Of a stretch of 64,000 nucleotides of DNA, positions 35,815 through 45,713 are shown piece by piece. The stretch is from Formosa sediminum (GTDB taxonomy: Bacteria; Bacteroidota; Bacteroidia; Flavobacteriales; Flavobacteriaceae): contig NZ_CP041637.1 of the NCBI RefSeq assembly GCF_007197735.1, positions 372,001 through 436,000 on the forward strand. The letters are read 5' to 3'. Position 1 is the first letter of the stretch, and each line of letters opens with the position of its first letter. The position numbers were made by a program, and so were the translations under genes. The notes beneath the pieces were generated by a model that made no database searches, was not told the origin of the DNA, and was given only the letters and a program-made list of their open reading frames with translations.

Positions 35815-36400
35815 TTTTCTTTTTAAGTTTCACGAAATTATTCACCCAAAATACCCACAATAAAAACACCATACCATAAATTATTAATGGAAAAATAACA
35901 CCATGTAATATGTGTTCCATATCTGGATAATGGTAAAGTCCTACAGCAATTAATGCAATACGCAATACATTTACTGCATAAATTAAAGCAGCGCCAGCTA
36001 AAATATATAAGATGGTTTTTTTAATAGTCGAAGCAAATGCAACAATAAAAGCTATAAAAAGTACTATAACACTTATCGCATTACACCCTTCAATAACACG
36101 AATTACATACGTATTATTAAAATAAAACCTCACCCATTCTTCTCCTTCTTGTAATGCAATATTAGATTTAAAACCAAATATATTTAGAAGAGCTTGAGAC
36201 TGATATGCAACCTGATAAGTAACAAAATCAGGCTGATAGCTTGATGCCTTAGAACCATCTAAATACCACTTATAACCCAAAGCGAGCACAAAATAGACGG
36301 TTAAAAAGGTAAAGACAAATCGAATTACAGGCTTATATGTTTTAAATAAAGTCTTCAAAAAAGGGGGCTTTTTATATAGCGTTAAATTTATAAAAATCAA
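35792..36400 (-). CDS. xrtF: Exosortase family protein XrtF
   Basis: A 202-residue integral membrane protein of the exosortase/archaeosortase family. The catalytic cysteine is in EGCNAISVIVLF, the arginine in AVNVLRIALIAVG and the histidine in MEHILHGVIFPLI. These form the Cys-Arg-His set used for transpeptidation of sorting signals. The length is short, as for XrtF of Flavobacteriia. No obvious target with a PEP-CTERM-like tail was recognised in the window. It is divergent from the GAF-domain gene with a very short spacer. Confidence 0.85.
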   Translation of the reverse strand: MIFINLTLYKKPPFLKTLFKTYKPVIRFVFTFLTVYFVLALGYKWYLDGSKASSYQPDFVTYQVAYQSQALLNIFGFKSNIALQEGEEWVRFYFNNTYVIRVIEGCNAISVIVLFIAFIVAFASTIKKTILYILAGAALIYAVNVLRIALIAVGLYHYPDMEHILHGVIFPLIIYGMVFLLWVFWVNNFVKLKKKNAEHSAL

Positions 36401-36448
36401 GTTCTATAATCGTTGCATTTTAAATACTTTTACAAAAAAATTAAAACT

Positions 36449-36907
36449 ATGTCTTTATCAGCTTTAAAACCCAAAGTAGAAACTATACTAACTCAATCTA
36501 ATAAAACGCTAGACGAACGTTTATTAGCTGTATGTGAATTATTAGACCACGAAGTTTCTTATTACAATTGGGTAGGATTTTATTTTAAAAACGGAGACAA
36601 GAACGAACTTAAACTTGGCCCTTATGTTGGTGCACCAACAGATCATACCATTATTCCTTTTGGAAAAGGGATTTGCGGACAAGTTGCTGTAAGTAACAAA
36701 AATTTTGTAGTGCCAGACGTATCTGCACAAGACAATTATATAGCATGTAGTATTACTGTAAAGGCAGAAATTGTAATTCCTATCTTTGTAAATGGCGAAA
36801 ATGTAGGTCAGATAGATATAGACTCAAACACTCCAGATCCTTTTACTGAAGACGATGAGCGTTTCTTAGAATTTGTATGTGAACACGTTGCTAAACAACT
36901 TGCTTAG
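36449..36907 (+). CDS. msrC: GAF-domain free methionine-(R)-sulfoxide reductase-like protein
   Basis: A 152-residue protein made of a single GAF domain. The blocks YNWVGFYFKNGDKNELKLGPYVG, FGKGICGQV, NYIACSITVKAEIVIPI and GQIDIDSNTPDPF match free-Met-R-sulfoxide reductase. Two of its three characteristic cysteines, in GICG and IAC, are kept, while the first (VAC in E. coli) is replaced (DHTIIPF). The two kept cysteines should still allow catalysis. I start it at MSLSALKPKV (36449); the upstream ATG at 36413 adds a lysine/aromatic leader that lies over the presumed promoter region. Confidence 0.85.
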   Translation: MSLSALKPKVETILTQSNKTLDERLLAVCELLDHEVSYYNWVGFYFKNGDKNELKLGPYVGAPTDHTIIPFGKGICGQVAVSNKNFVVPDVSAQDNYIACSITVKAEIVIPIFVNGENVGQIDIDSNTPDPFTEDDERFLEFVCEHVAKQLA

Positions 36908-36924
36908 CAGAAAACATATTTCAC

Positions 36925-36968
36925 AAAAAAACGGACTTGTATCTCTATAATTACAAGTCCGTTTTTTT
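36925..36968. terminator. Bidirectional terminator, GAF gene / ABC permease
   Basis: A perfect 17-bp inverted repeat with core ACGGACTTGTA/TACAAGTCCGT (arms 36925-36941 and 36952-36968) is flanked by A-runs and T-runs, suiting both convergent genes. Confidence 0.92.
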
Positions 36969-37006
36969 TATAAAGCAACGTATTTTAAAATTGTATAACT
37001 AAAGTA

Positions 37007-38257
37007 TTACATACCGGTTCGAATAGCTTCTACAGGATCTAATTTAGAAGCCGAAAGCGCTGGTAACACTCCAGATATTAATCCTATTAATGTAGATAGT
37101 GAGAATCCTATTAACATATTCCAAAAGGATAATATAAACTCAAAATCCTCTACAAATAAAGATGCTATTATTGAAACAAGCCACACAAAAGTAAGACCTA
37201 TCAATCCGCCTATCACTGCCAAAATAATAGCTTCAAACAAAAACTGAAATAAGATAAATCTATTTTTAGCACCTAAAGATTTCTGAATACCAATTAAATT
37301 AGTACGTTCTTTCACACTCACAAACATAATATTAGCAATACCAAATCCGCCAACTAACAGAGAAAATCCGCTTATCACCCAACCTACAAGATTCATTACT
37401 CCTATTATATTATCAATGGCGTCTGTCATTCCCGATAATTTATTCACGAAAAAATTATCTGGTTCGTCTGCTTTTAAACCTCTATAGACTCTAAATCGTT
37501 GCTTTAAAACCTGTTCAAATGCAGCAATATCTAAACCTGCCTCTGGTTTAATCATAATAGCTCCTGGAATACCATCTAACCCACCATTTGTAAATTGTCT
37601 TACAAAGTTTGAAGGCACAAAAGCTTTTTCGTCTGGAGAATCAAAAAGCGAAGATCCCACTTTTTTAAGCACGCCAATAACGGTCACTTTTCGCCCATAC
37701 ATACGCACTTGTTTTCCTAAAGGTTGTTCGGTTTCAAAAAGATTTTCTGCTAAACCTGCTCCTATTACAACAACAGGTGCACCTGTAGACGATTCAGACT
37801 CTGTATAAAAACGCCCTTGGCCAATTTTTAAATCATCAATTTCATAAATACCATAAGACGCTGGCGTAACATCTACATTACTAATGGCATTATCTTGATA
37901 TTTTATAGTTTCGGTACTACCAATAATAACATAAGCACTAGATTTTATATTTGGAATATTACGTGTGATAAACTCATAATCATCATATTCTGTTTGCGGA
38001 AAGTTATCGCGTTGCCACCTTGGAACTTCAGTAGGTCCAAAAGAATATTTAGTTAAATAAATGGTGTTTTTATCTAGTCCTGACAACTGACTTTTAATGC
38101 TTTGATCTAAAGAATCTACTGCTGCTAGGACAGCAATTATTGAAAAGATACCTATAGTCACTCCTAAAAGCGACAAAAATGTTCTCAATTTATTGTTTCG
38201 TAGCGCATTAATAGCGAACGAAAAACTTTCTTTAAAAAGTCTTAAATATAAAATCAT
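37007..38257 (-). CDS. MacB/FtsX-type ABC transporter permease
   Basis: A 416-residue permease with the MacB order: one N-terminal membrane helix (FLSLLGVTIGIFSIIAVLAAV), a periplasmic MacB-PCD domain of about 200 residues, and three C-terminal helices with GGFGIANIMFVSVKERTNLIGIQKSLGAKN, the coupling segment typical of FtsX permeases. The C-terminus LSASKLDPVEAIRTGM is standard. These permeases work with a separate ATPase in lipoprotein or small-molecule efflux, but no partner ATPase lies beside it. It probably forms a single-gene unit here. Confidence 0.9.
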   Translation of the reverse strand: MILYLRLFKESFSFAINALRNNKLRTFLSLLGVTIGIFSIIAVLAAVDSLDQSIKSQLSGLDKNTIYLTKYSFGPTEVPRWQRDNFPQTEYDDYEFITRNIPNIKSSAYVIIGSTETIKYQDNAISNVDVTPASYGIYEIDDLKIGQGRFYTESESSTGAPVVVIGAGLAENLFETEQPLGKQVRMYGRKVTVIGVLKKVGSSLFDSPDEKAFVPSNFVRQFTNGGLDGIPGAIMIKPEAGLDIAAFEQVLKQRFRVYRGLKADEPDNFFVNKLSGMTDAIDNIIGVMNLVGWVISGFSLLVGGFGIANIMFVSVKERTNLIGIQKSLGAKNRFILFQFLFEAIILAVIGGLIGLTFVWLVSIIASLFVEDFEFILSFWNMLIGFSLSTLIGLISGVLPALSASKLDPVEAIRTGM

Positions 38258-38378
38258 TTAGAAGTGCTTTTATTAAAAATTCTGAGATTTAAATATAGGA
38301 CGTTTTAAATATAGTTTTGTTACAAAAAAAATAAAAACAAAACACGAAACAAACTATAAAAATTTTATTCTAAATCCT

Positions 38379-38386
38379 TACTTTTG
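38379..38386 (+). promoter_or_regulatory. -7 element of the purH promoter
   Basis: TACTTTTG matches TAnnTTTG 23 bases before the purH ATG. A -33 TTG is not obvious. Confidence 0.5.
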
Positions 38387-38409
38387 CGCATTAATATAAC
38401 ACAACACTA

Positions 38410-39942
38410 ATGAGCAACGAAAAAACAATCAAATCTGCTTTAGTCTCTGTATTTAGCAAGGATGGTTTAGAACCTATTATTAAAAAGTTAAACGAACTGG
38501 GAGTAACCTTATATTCTACTGGTGGTACTCAGGCATTTATTAACGATTTAGGTATAGATGTTGTCCCTGTAGAAGAGGTAACTTCTTACCCTTCTATTTT
38601 AGGTGGACGCGTAAAAACATTACACCCTAAAGTATTTGGAGGTATTTTAAATCGTCAAAACAATGATCAAGATCGTACTGAATTAGCAGAATTTGATATT
38701 CCTCAAATAGATTTAGTTATAGTTGATTTATATCCTTTTGAAAAAACAGTGGCTTCTGGAGCTAGTGAACAAGATATTATTGAAAAGATTGACATTGGGG
38801 GAATTTCTTTAATTCGTGCCGCTGCTAAAAATTATGCAGATGTTGTATGTGTGTCATCGGTTAATGATTACGCTAACTTTTTAGATATTATTACAGCACA
38901 AAACGGTACACTAACTTTAGAACAAAGAAAAGATTTCGCAAGAAAATCATTTAACGTGTCGTCTCACTATGATTCTGCAATTTTTAATTACTTCAATCAA
39001 AACGATGAAGAAACGGTTTTAAAAATTAGCGAACAAAACGGACAAGTATTACGTTATGGCGAAAACCCTCATCAAAGAGGATTTTTCTTTGGTAATTTTG
39101 ATGACATTTTCACTAAACTTCACGGTAAAGAATTAAGTTACAACAATCTTCTAGATGTAGATGCTGCTGTAAATTTAATACGTGAATTTAAAGGAGACAA
39201 ACCAACATTTGCCATTTTAAAACATAACAATGCGTGTGGTGTTGCACAACGTAATACATTAAAAGAAGCGTATACTGATGCACTCGCGGGAGATCCTGTA
39301 TCTGCATTTGGTGGTGTATTAATTGCTAATACCGAAATAGATTTAGCTACAGCCGAAGACATTCATTCATTATTTTGTGAAGTTGTTATAGCTCCTGCTT
39401 TTAGCGAGGAAGCTACTGCATTATTAAAAGGTAAGAAAAACAGAATTCTTTTAGTGCTTCACGATATCGATATGCCTAAAACAAATGTAAGATCTTGTTT
39501 AAACGGCGTATTAGTTCAAGACACGAACAACGTTACAGACCGTTTAGAAGACTTAACAACTAAAACAAACAAAACAGCTACAGAAAGTGAATTAAACGAT
39601 TTAATTTTTGCATCTAAGATTTGTAAACACACAAAATCTAACACCATTGTTTTAGCTAAAAACGGACAGTTATGTGCAAGTGGTACTGGACAAACCAGCC
39701 GTGTAGATGCGCTTAATCAAGCCATACATAAAGCACAATCTTTTAAATTTGATTTAAACGGTGCAGTGATGGCTAGTGATGCATTTTTTCCGTTTCCAGA
39801 TTGTGTAGAAATTGCAAAAAACGCAGGAATTACAGCAGTTATTCAGCCAGGCGGTTCAATAAAAGACCAATTAAGTATAGATTATTGTAATGATAATAAT
39901 GTCGCTATGGTATTTACAGGTACACGTCATTTCAAACATTAA
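38410..39942 (+). CDS. purH: Bifunctional AICAR transformylase/IMP cyclohydrolase PurH
   Basis: A 510-residue enzyme for the last two steps of IMP synthesis. The N-terminal MGS-like cyclohydrolase domain has ALVSVFSKDGLEPIIKKL, LYSTGGT and GGRVKTLHPKVFGGIL. The C-terminal transformylase domain has RYGENPHQRG, FAILKHNNACG, DPVSAFGGVL and the C-terminal DAFFPFPDCVE and QPGGSIKDQ. Length is normal. It is followed by mreB after 57 bases on the same strand; that gap has no terminator, so some read-through into the rod operon is possible. Confidence 0.97.
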   Translation: MSNEKTIKSALVSVFSKDGLEPIIKKLNELGVTLYSTGGTQAFINDLGIDVVPVEEVTSYPSILGGRVKTLHPKVFGGILNRQNNDQDRTELAEFDIPQIDLVIVDLYPFEKTVASGASEQDIIEKIDIGGISLIRAAAKNYADVVCVSSVNDYANFLDIITAQNGTLTLEQRKDFARKSFNVSSHYDSAIFNYFNQNDEETVLKISEQNGQVLRYGENPHQRGFFFGNFDDIFTKLHGKELSYNNLLDVDAAVNLIREFKGDKPTFAILKHNNACGVAQRNTLKEAYTDALAGDPVSAFGGVLIANTEIDLATAEDIHSLFCEVVIAPAFSEEATALLKGKKNRILLVLHDIDMPKTNVRSCLNGVLVQDTNNVTDRLEDLTTKTNKTATESELNDLIFASKICKHTKSNTIVLAKNGQLCASGTGQTSRVDALNQAIHKAQSFKFDLNGAVMASDAFFPFPDCVEIAKNAGITAVIQPGGSIKDQLSIDYCNDNNVAMVFTGTRHFKH

Positions 39943-39999
39943 TTTCATTACTTTTACGAGACACATTTTTAACTAAAGCAAAAAAAAGACATATAACGC

Positions 40000-41028
40000 A
40001 TGGGATTTTTTGACTTCCTTACAGAAGAAATAGCTATTGACTTAGGAACAGCCAATACTCTTATTATTCACAATGATAAAGTTGTGGTTGATAGCCCTTC
40101 AATAGTTGCTCGTGATCGAGTTAGTGGCAAAATTATTGCCGTTGGTAAAGAAGCGAGCATGATGCAAGGAAAAACACACGAAAATATTAAAACAATTCGC
40201 CCTTTAAAAGATGGTGTAATTGCAGATTTCGACGCGTCTGAACAAATGATTAGTTTGTTTATTAAAAACATCCCTGCCTTAAAGAAAAAAATGTTTACCC
40301 CAGCGCTTCGTATGGTAGTTTGTATTCCTTCTGGCATTACTGAAGTAGAAATGCGAGCTGTAAAAGAATCTTGCGAACGTGTTAATGGTAAAGAAGTCTA
40401 TTTAATACACGAGCCTATGGCTGCGGCCATAGGTATTGGTGTAGACATTATGCAACCTAAAGGAAATATGATTGTTGATATTGGTGGTGGTACTACCGAA
40501 ATTGCCGTTATAGCCTTAGGAGGTATTGTTTGTGACAAATCAGTTAAAATTGCTGGAGATGTGTTTACAAACGATATTATATATTATATGCGTACACAAC
40601 ACAATTTATATGTTGGAGAACGTACTGCAGAAAAGATTAAAATTCAGATTGGAGCTGCAACTGAAGACTTAGAGCTTTCTCCTGAAGATATGAGTGTCCA
40701 AGGTCGCGATTTATTAACAGGAAAACCCAAACAGGTACAAATATCGTTTCGTGAGATCGCAAAAGCATTAGACAAATCTATACTTAGAATTGAAGATGCT
40801 GTAATGGAAACATTATCACAAACGCCTCCTGAATTAGCTGCAGACATTTACAATACAGGTATTTATTTAGCTGGAGGAGGATCTATGTTACGTGGTTTAG
40901 ACAAAAGATTATCACAAAAAACAGACTTACCAGTTTACATTGCAGAAGATCCTTTACGTGCTGTTGTTCGCGGAACTGGGATCACGCTTAAAAACTTAAC
41001 AAAGTTTAAAAGCGTCCTGATAAAATAG
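40000..41028 (+). CDS. mreB: Rod-shape actin homologue MreB
   Basis: A 342-residue bacterial actin. The ATP-binding signature reads IAIDLGTANTLI near the start, then IVDIGGGTTEIAVIALGG for phosphate 2, and YLAGGGSMLRGLD for the adenosine motif. MreB filaments under the inner membrane guide cell-wall insertion. The amphipathic N-terminus MGFFDFLTEE suits membrane binding. It is the first gene of mreB-mreC-mreD-mrdA-rodA, whose genes are 9 bases apart or overlap. Confidence 0.97.
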   Translation: MGFFDFLTEEIAIDLGTANTLIIHNDKVVVDSPSIVARDRVSGKIIAVGKEASMMQGKTHENIKTIRPLKDGVIADFDASEQMISLFIKNIPALKKKMFTPALRMVVCIPSGITEVEMRAVKESCERVNGKEVYLIHEPMAAAIGIGVDIMQPKGNMIVDIGGGTTEIAVIALGGIVCDKSVKIAGDVFTNDIIYYMRTQHNLYVGERTAEKIKIQIGAATEDLELSPEDMSVQGRDLLTGKPKQVQISFREIAKALDKSILRIEDAVMETLSQTPPELAADIYNTGIYLAGGGSMLRGLDKRLSQKTDLPVYIAEDPLRAVVRGTGITLKNLTKFKSVLIK

Positions 41029-41037
41029 TCATAAAGC

Positions 41038-41859
41038 ATGCAGCAAATCCTAAATTTTATTATCCGCAACAAAAACTTTTTGTTGTATTTGCTGCTCATG
41101 TCATTGGCTGTATTTTTCACAGTACAAAAACATTCCTTTCATAAAAGTAAATTTATAAATTCTGCTAACTTTTTAAGTGGTGGTATTTATACACAAATCA
41201 ATAATATTAATCAGTATTTAGATTTAAGAACTCAGAATACAAATTTATCTGAAGAAAATGCCAGACTTCGTAATCTATTACAAAATTACCAACAGTCTGT
41301 AGAGAAAAATTTTGTAGACAGCACCTCGTTTAAGGCACCCTATATTTTTAGACCTGTACGTGTTATAAAAAACAGCTATTCAGCCACAACAAACATTTTA
41401 ACTATAGATAAAGGAAATAACGATAGCATACATGAAGATTTCGGACTCATAACATCTAAAGGTATTCTAGGTATTGTAGACCATACGAGTAATAATTATG
41501 CTACAGTAATTTCTATTTTAAATACTAAAAGTAGAATTAGTGCCCAGTTAAAAAAAACAAATCATTTTGGTACATTAACTTGGGACGGAGTATCTCCTGA
41601 ACGCGTTCAGCTTATAGATATTCCAAAAATTGCACCTGTAAAAGTTGGCGATACTATTATAACTTCTGGACGTTCTGTAATTTTCCCAAAAGGCATACAA
41701 ATAGGAGCTATTGAAAGTTTTAAATTAGATGCTGCTGAAAACAATTTTGAGATAAATGTGAGGCTCTTTAATGATATGACAAATATTGAACATGCTTATA
41801 TTATTGAGCATTTAGATGCCCCAGAGATTAATAACTTACTAAAGTTAACAGATGAATAG
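41038..41859 (+). CDS. mreC: Rod shape-determining protein MreC
   Basis: A 273-residue protein with one membrane helix (about 12-29), a coiled-coil segment (YLDLRTQNTNLSEENARLRNLLQ) and the beta-rich periplasmic MreC domain, with typical LTIDKGNNDSIHEDFGLIT and VKVGDTIITSGRSVIFPKGIQIG. It links MreB, MreD and the penicillin-binding protein in the elongation complex. Its end overlaps the mreD start by eight bases. Confidence 0.93.
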   Translation: MQQILNFIIRNKNFLLYLLLMSLAVFFTVQKHSFHKSKFINSANFLSGGIYTQINNINQYLDLRTQNTNLSEENARLRNLLQNYQQSVEKNFVDSTSFKAPYIFRPVRVIKNSYSATTNILTIDKGNNDSIHEDFGLITSKGILGIVDHTSNNYATVISILNTKSRISAQLKKTNHFGTLTWDGVSPERVQLIDIPKIAPVKVGDTIITSGRSVIFPKGIQIGAIESFKLDAAENNFEINVRLFNDMTNIEHAYIIEHLDAPEINNLLKLTDE

Positions 41860-42358
41860 TAATTTTATATCTCAAATATTAAGATTTATTGTATTAATTT
41901 TAGTGCAAATAACTATTCTAAATCATATTAATTTTTTAGAGTACTTAAACCCATATTTATACATTCTCTTTATAGTACTATACCCAATAAAAAACGACCG
42001 TATGGTTTTCTTGCTTGTAAGTTTTTTATTAGGATTAGTTGTAGATATGTTTTCAGATTCTGGCGGTATACATGCTGCAGCCTGTGTAACCATAACATAT
42101 TTAAGACCTTTAATTTTAAAATGGACATTAGGTACCGTTTACGAATACCAATCTATAAAGTTTAACAATATAGACTTTAGTGCTAGGCTTATGTATATTA
42201 GTATTCTAACAATAATACATCATTTAATTCTTTTTCTTTTAGAAGTATTTAACTTTTCTGAAATATTTTTAACACTCAAAAAAACGTTATTTTCTAGTAT
42301 CTTTACAATTCTTCTATGTATAATAGTTACTATAATTTTCAGCAAACGTTCTAAATGA
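41852..42358 (+). CDS. mreD: Rod shape-determining protein MreD
   Basis: A 168-residue integral membrane protein with about five to six helices and few charged residues, as expected for MreD. The segment YLNPYLYILFIVLYPIKNDRMVFLLVSFLLGLVVDMFSDSGGIHAAACV is characteristic of MreD in Bacteroidota; the DxFSDSGGIHA part follows helix 3. It starts inside the end of mreC and overlaps mrdA by four bases (ATGA), so translation is probably coupled. Confidence 0.9.
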   Translation: MNSNFISQILRFIVLILVQITILNHINFLEYLNPYLYILFIVLYPIKNDRMVFLLVSFLLGLVVDMFSDSGGIHAAACVTITYLRPLILKWTLGTVYEYQSIKFNNIDFSARLMYISILTIIHHLILFLLEVFNFSEIFLTLKKTLFSSIFTILLCIIVTIIFSKRSK

Positions 42359-44286
42359 GACAAATTTTATTATTTTTCACTATAATTACTGTCGGAGTTA
42401 TATTTATATTCAGATTATTTTATCTTCAAATTTATAGCTCTACAGCAAACAATTTATACGAAGATAATGCCATACGTAAAGTTTACGATTATCCCAAAAG
42501 AGGCTTTGTTTACGACAGGAACGGCAACCTTTTGGTATCTAACCAATCTTCTTATGATGTTATGGTAATACCGCGTGAGGTGAAACCACTTGATACAGTT
42601 GAGTTTTGTAACCTTTTAAAAATAGACAAAGCTAAATTTATTAAAACGTACAAGAAAGCGTACCACTATTCTCCTCGATTGCCTTCGGTTTTCGTATCGC
42701 ATTTATCAAAAGAAGACTACGCGGTGCTTCAAGAAAAAATGAGAAAATTTGAAGGATTTTACATTCAAAAACGATCCCTTCGTCATTATGAAGCTTCAAT
42801 TGGCGCTAATGTATTAGGAGATATAGGTGAAGTTAATAATGCGATTATAAAAAAAGATCCTTATTACAAAATGGGAGATCTTATAGGAAAACAAGGTGTC
42901 GAATTATCTTATGAAGACGTCTTAAGAGGAAAAAAAGGCATTAAATTTATTCAGAAAAACCGATTTAATAAAAACATAGGGCCATATAAAAACGGTAAAT
43001 TTGATACTTTACCCGTACCAGGAAAAGACATAACCATAACCATCGATGCCCAATTACAAGCTTATGGAGAGCAATTAATGCAGCATAAACGCGGCGGTAT
43101 CATTGCCATAGAACCTAGTACAGGTGAAATCCTTACAATGATTTCTGCACCAACCTACGACCCTAATGCTCTAGTAGGAAGAAAGCGTTCTCAAAATTTC
43201 ACAAAACTATATAATGATTCTATAGCAAAACCTACTTACGATAGAGGTTTGTTAGCACAATACCCTCCAGGATCACCCTTTAAAGTTTTAAATGCGCTTA
43301 TTGGTTTACAAGAAGGTGTTGTCACTGCAGAAGATAAATTTACTTGTAATCACGGCTATAGCTACGGAAAAAATGAAAAAATGGGATGTCACAGCCACCC
43401 GAGTCCGTTAGCCATGGACATGGGAATTTATGAATCTTGTAATGCTTACTTTGCAAACGTATATAGACGTATAATTGAAAAATACGATTCGCCTTACGAA
43501 GGCATGAACGTTTGGAATAAACACGTCACGAGTTTTGGTCTTGGAGATTATTTAGGTTACGACCTTAAAATAGGCAGTCCTGGCCGTATACCTAGTGGAG
43601 ATTTTTACGACAAATGGTATGGTAAAAACAGATGGCGCACAACCTTTACACTCTCAAATGCTATTGGACAAGGAGAAGTTGAAGCAACACCTATACAGCT
43701 AGCAAATATGGTTGCTGCAATTGCTAATCGTGGATATTTTTATACGCCTCACATTATAAAAACTATCGAAAATCAAGATATAGATGCACAGTATACTACA
43801 CCAAGACATACTACTATAGATAAAGAAAATTTTGCTCCAGTAATACAAGGTATGTATGATGTTTATAATAAAGGTACTGCAGCTAGCTTACAAGTACAAG
43901 GAATAGAAATATGCGGTAAAACTGGAACTGCAGAAAATTTCACAAAAATAGACGGTGTAAAAACACAACTTACAGACCACTCTATTTTTGTGGCATTTGC
44001 TCCAAAAGAAAATCCAAAGATTGCTATAGCTGTATTTGTGGAAAACGGTTATTGGGGAAGTAGATTTGCAGGTAAAATAGCCACTTTAATGATTGAAAAA
44101 TATATAAATGGCACCATTTCTAGAACAGATTTAGAAAAATGGATTTTAAGCCATAGTTTAGAGCATGAATACGAAAAACCATACTCTGGTGAACCTTTTA
44201 AAATTAATCGTGGTACTACACTAGAATTAGTAGAGCCAACAGTAATTAATCATGATCACTTACTACCCTCTAAACCTCAAATATGA
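42355..44286 (+). CDS. mrdA: Penicillin-binding protein 2 (elongation transpeptidase)
   Basis: A 643-residue class B penicillin-binding protein with an N-terminal membrane helix, the dimerisation domain (KRGFVYDRNGNLLVSNQSSYDV) and the transpeptidase domain. The active-site motifs are SPFK (SxxK) in YPPGSPFKVLN, SCN (SxN) in YESCNAYFAN and KTG in CGKTGTAEN. It crosslinks peptidoglycan in the rod complex with RodA. Length is normal for Bacteroidota, whose PBP2 has a polar C-terminal tail. It overlaps mreD and rodA by four bases on each side. Confidence 0.96.
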   Translation: MRQILLFFTIITVGVIFIFRLFYLQIYSSTANNLYEDNAIRKVYDYPKRGFVYDRNGNLLVSNQSSYDVMVIPREVKPLDTVEFCNLLKIDKAKFIKTYKKAYHYSPRLPSVFVSHLSKEDYAVLQEKMRKFEGFYIQKRSLRHYEASIGANVLGDIGEVNNAIIKKDPYYKMGDLIGKQGVELSYEDVLRGKKGIKFIQKNRFNKNIGPYKNGKFDTLPVPGKDITITIDAQLQAYGEQLMQHKRGGIIAIEPSTGEILTMISAPTYDPNALVGRKRSQNFTKLYNDSIAKPTYDRGLLAQYPPGSPFKVLNALIGLQEGVVTAEDKFTCNHGYSYGKNEKMGCHSHPSPLAMDMGIYESCNAYFANVYRRIIEKYDSPYEGMNVWNKHVTSFGLGDYLGYDLKIGSPGRIPSGDFYDKWYGKNRWRTTFTLSNAIGQGEVEATPIQLANMVAAIANRGYFYTPHIIKTIENQDIDAQYTTPRHTTIDKENFAPVIQGMYDVYNKGTAASLQVQGIEICGKTGTAENFTKIDGVKTQLTDHSIFVAFAPKENPKIAIAVFVENGYWGSRFAGKIATLMIEKYINGTISRTDLEKWILSHSLEHEYEKPYSGEPFKINRGTTLELVEPTVINHDHLLPSKPQI

Positions 44287-45560
44287 TTAGAGAAACTAAT
44301 AGACATTTTTCTTTTGATTGGATAACTATAGTTATTTTTATGTTACTCGTAGGCTTTGGATGGATTAATATAATCTCATCGTCTCACGTTGGAGAAACTT
44401 TAGACTATTTTGACTTTTCTCAGCCTTACGGAAAGCAGCTCATGTTTATTGGTCTAACCCTTGGACTAATTGTCGTGATTTTAGCTATAGAAGCAAAATT
44501 TTATGAACGTTTTGCGAGTGTAATATATATTATATCTATGCTCTCTTTGGTTGGCCTTTTTATTTTAGGTAAAAATGTTAATGGAGCAACATCTTGGTAC
44601 GGCATTGGAGGTATGACTATACAACCTAGTGAGTTTGCAAAGGCTGCTACTGCATTAGCTGTAGCCAAATATGTAAGTGATTTACAAACAGATATTAGGC
44701 GGTTTCAAGATCAGATTAAAACCTTTATTATTATATTAATACCTGCATTTTTAATTCTATTACAAAACGATGCAGGGAGTACCATTGTCTATGGTGCTTT
44801 TTTCTTTGTATTATATAGGGAAGGCTTACCACAAATTTATTTAACATTAGCGGTAAGTGTAGTATGTATTTCTATTTTATCTTTGAAATTTGGATCTATA
44901 ATTACTTCTATTATAGCGGCAGCAATTGTATTTACACACTACTTTTTAAGCAAAAAAAAACCTATTATTATACAACCAATAATCATTACCATAATTGCCA
45001 TTGCAATGTCTATTGGTGTTCAATTTTTTTATAGTAGTATTCTTCAACCACACCAAAAGGACAGAATTAGTTTATGGCTTAGATTGGAAAAAGACCCAAC
45101 CAAAATCGCAGAAATGCGTCGTGATATTTTATACAATTTATACGAATCTGAAAAAGCAATAAGTTCTGGTGGCTTTAAAGGTAGAGGGTTTATGGAAGGT
45201 ACGCGTACTACAGGAAAGTTTGTTCCAGAGCAACATACAGATTATATTTTTAGTACCGTTGGTGAAGAATGGGGCTTTATTGGGAGTGCATTAGTTATTA
45301 TATGCTTTATATTATTAATGCTACGAGTACTCCATCTTGCCGAACTTCAGAAGTCTCAATTTAGCCGGATTTATGGTTATGCAGTTGCATCTATCATGTT
45401 CCTCCATTTCATGATAAATATTGGAATGGTTATGGGACTTATACCAACTATTGGTATCCCCTTACCTTTCTTCAGTTATGGAGGTTCTGGGCTTTGGGGC
45501 TTCACAATTCTACTCTTTATTTTTATTAAGCTAGATTCAAATAGAATTAACGAATGGTAA
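44283..45560 (+). CDS. rodA: Rod-shape SEDS glycosyltransferase RodA
   Basis: A 425-residue SEDS-family membrane protein with about ten helices. Conserved stretches are GATSWYGIGGMTIQPSEFAK, LLQNDAGSTIVYGAFF and the C-terminal IPTIGIPLPFFSYGGSGLW. The QPSE/K region and the aspartate in the QNDAGS motif are typical of active RodA, which polymerises glycan strands and pairs with PBP2. It is the last gene of the rod operon; 153 AT-rich bases separate it from the M20 peptidase. Confidence 0.95.
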   Translation: MIRETNRHFSFDWITIVIFMLLVGFGWINIISSSHVGETLDYFDFSQPYGKQLMFIGLTLGLIVVILAIEAKFYERFASVIYIISMLSLVGLFILGKNVNGATSWYGIGGMTIQPSEFAKAATALAVAKYVSDLQTDIRRFQDQIKTFIIILIPAFLILLQNDAGSTIVYGAFFFVLYREGLPQIYLTLAVSVVCISILSLKFGSIITSIIAAAIVFTHYFLSKKKPIIIQPIIITIIAIAMSIGVQFFYSSILQPHQKDRISLWLRLEKDPTKIAEMRRDILYNLYESEKAISSGGFKGRGFMEGTRTTGKFVPEQHTDYIFSTVGEEWGFIGSALVIICFILLMLRVLHLAELQKSQFSRIYGYAVASIMFLHFMINIGMVMGLIPTIGIPLPFFSYGGSGLWGFTILLFIFIKLDSNRINEW

Positions 45561-45713
45561 CAGATTATTAATTTCTAAAGTTTTGCTACTTTTTTCTATT
45601 TAAAACAAAATACATCACTCTAAAAAAATAATAATTATTAATTGTTTGTTAATAGCAATATCTTAATTTTAAGATATCTTTCAATTATAATTATTGTTTT
45701 ATAAAAGTGCATT

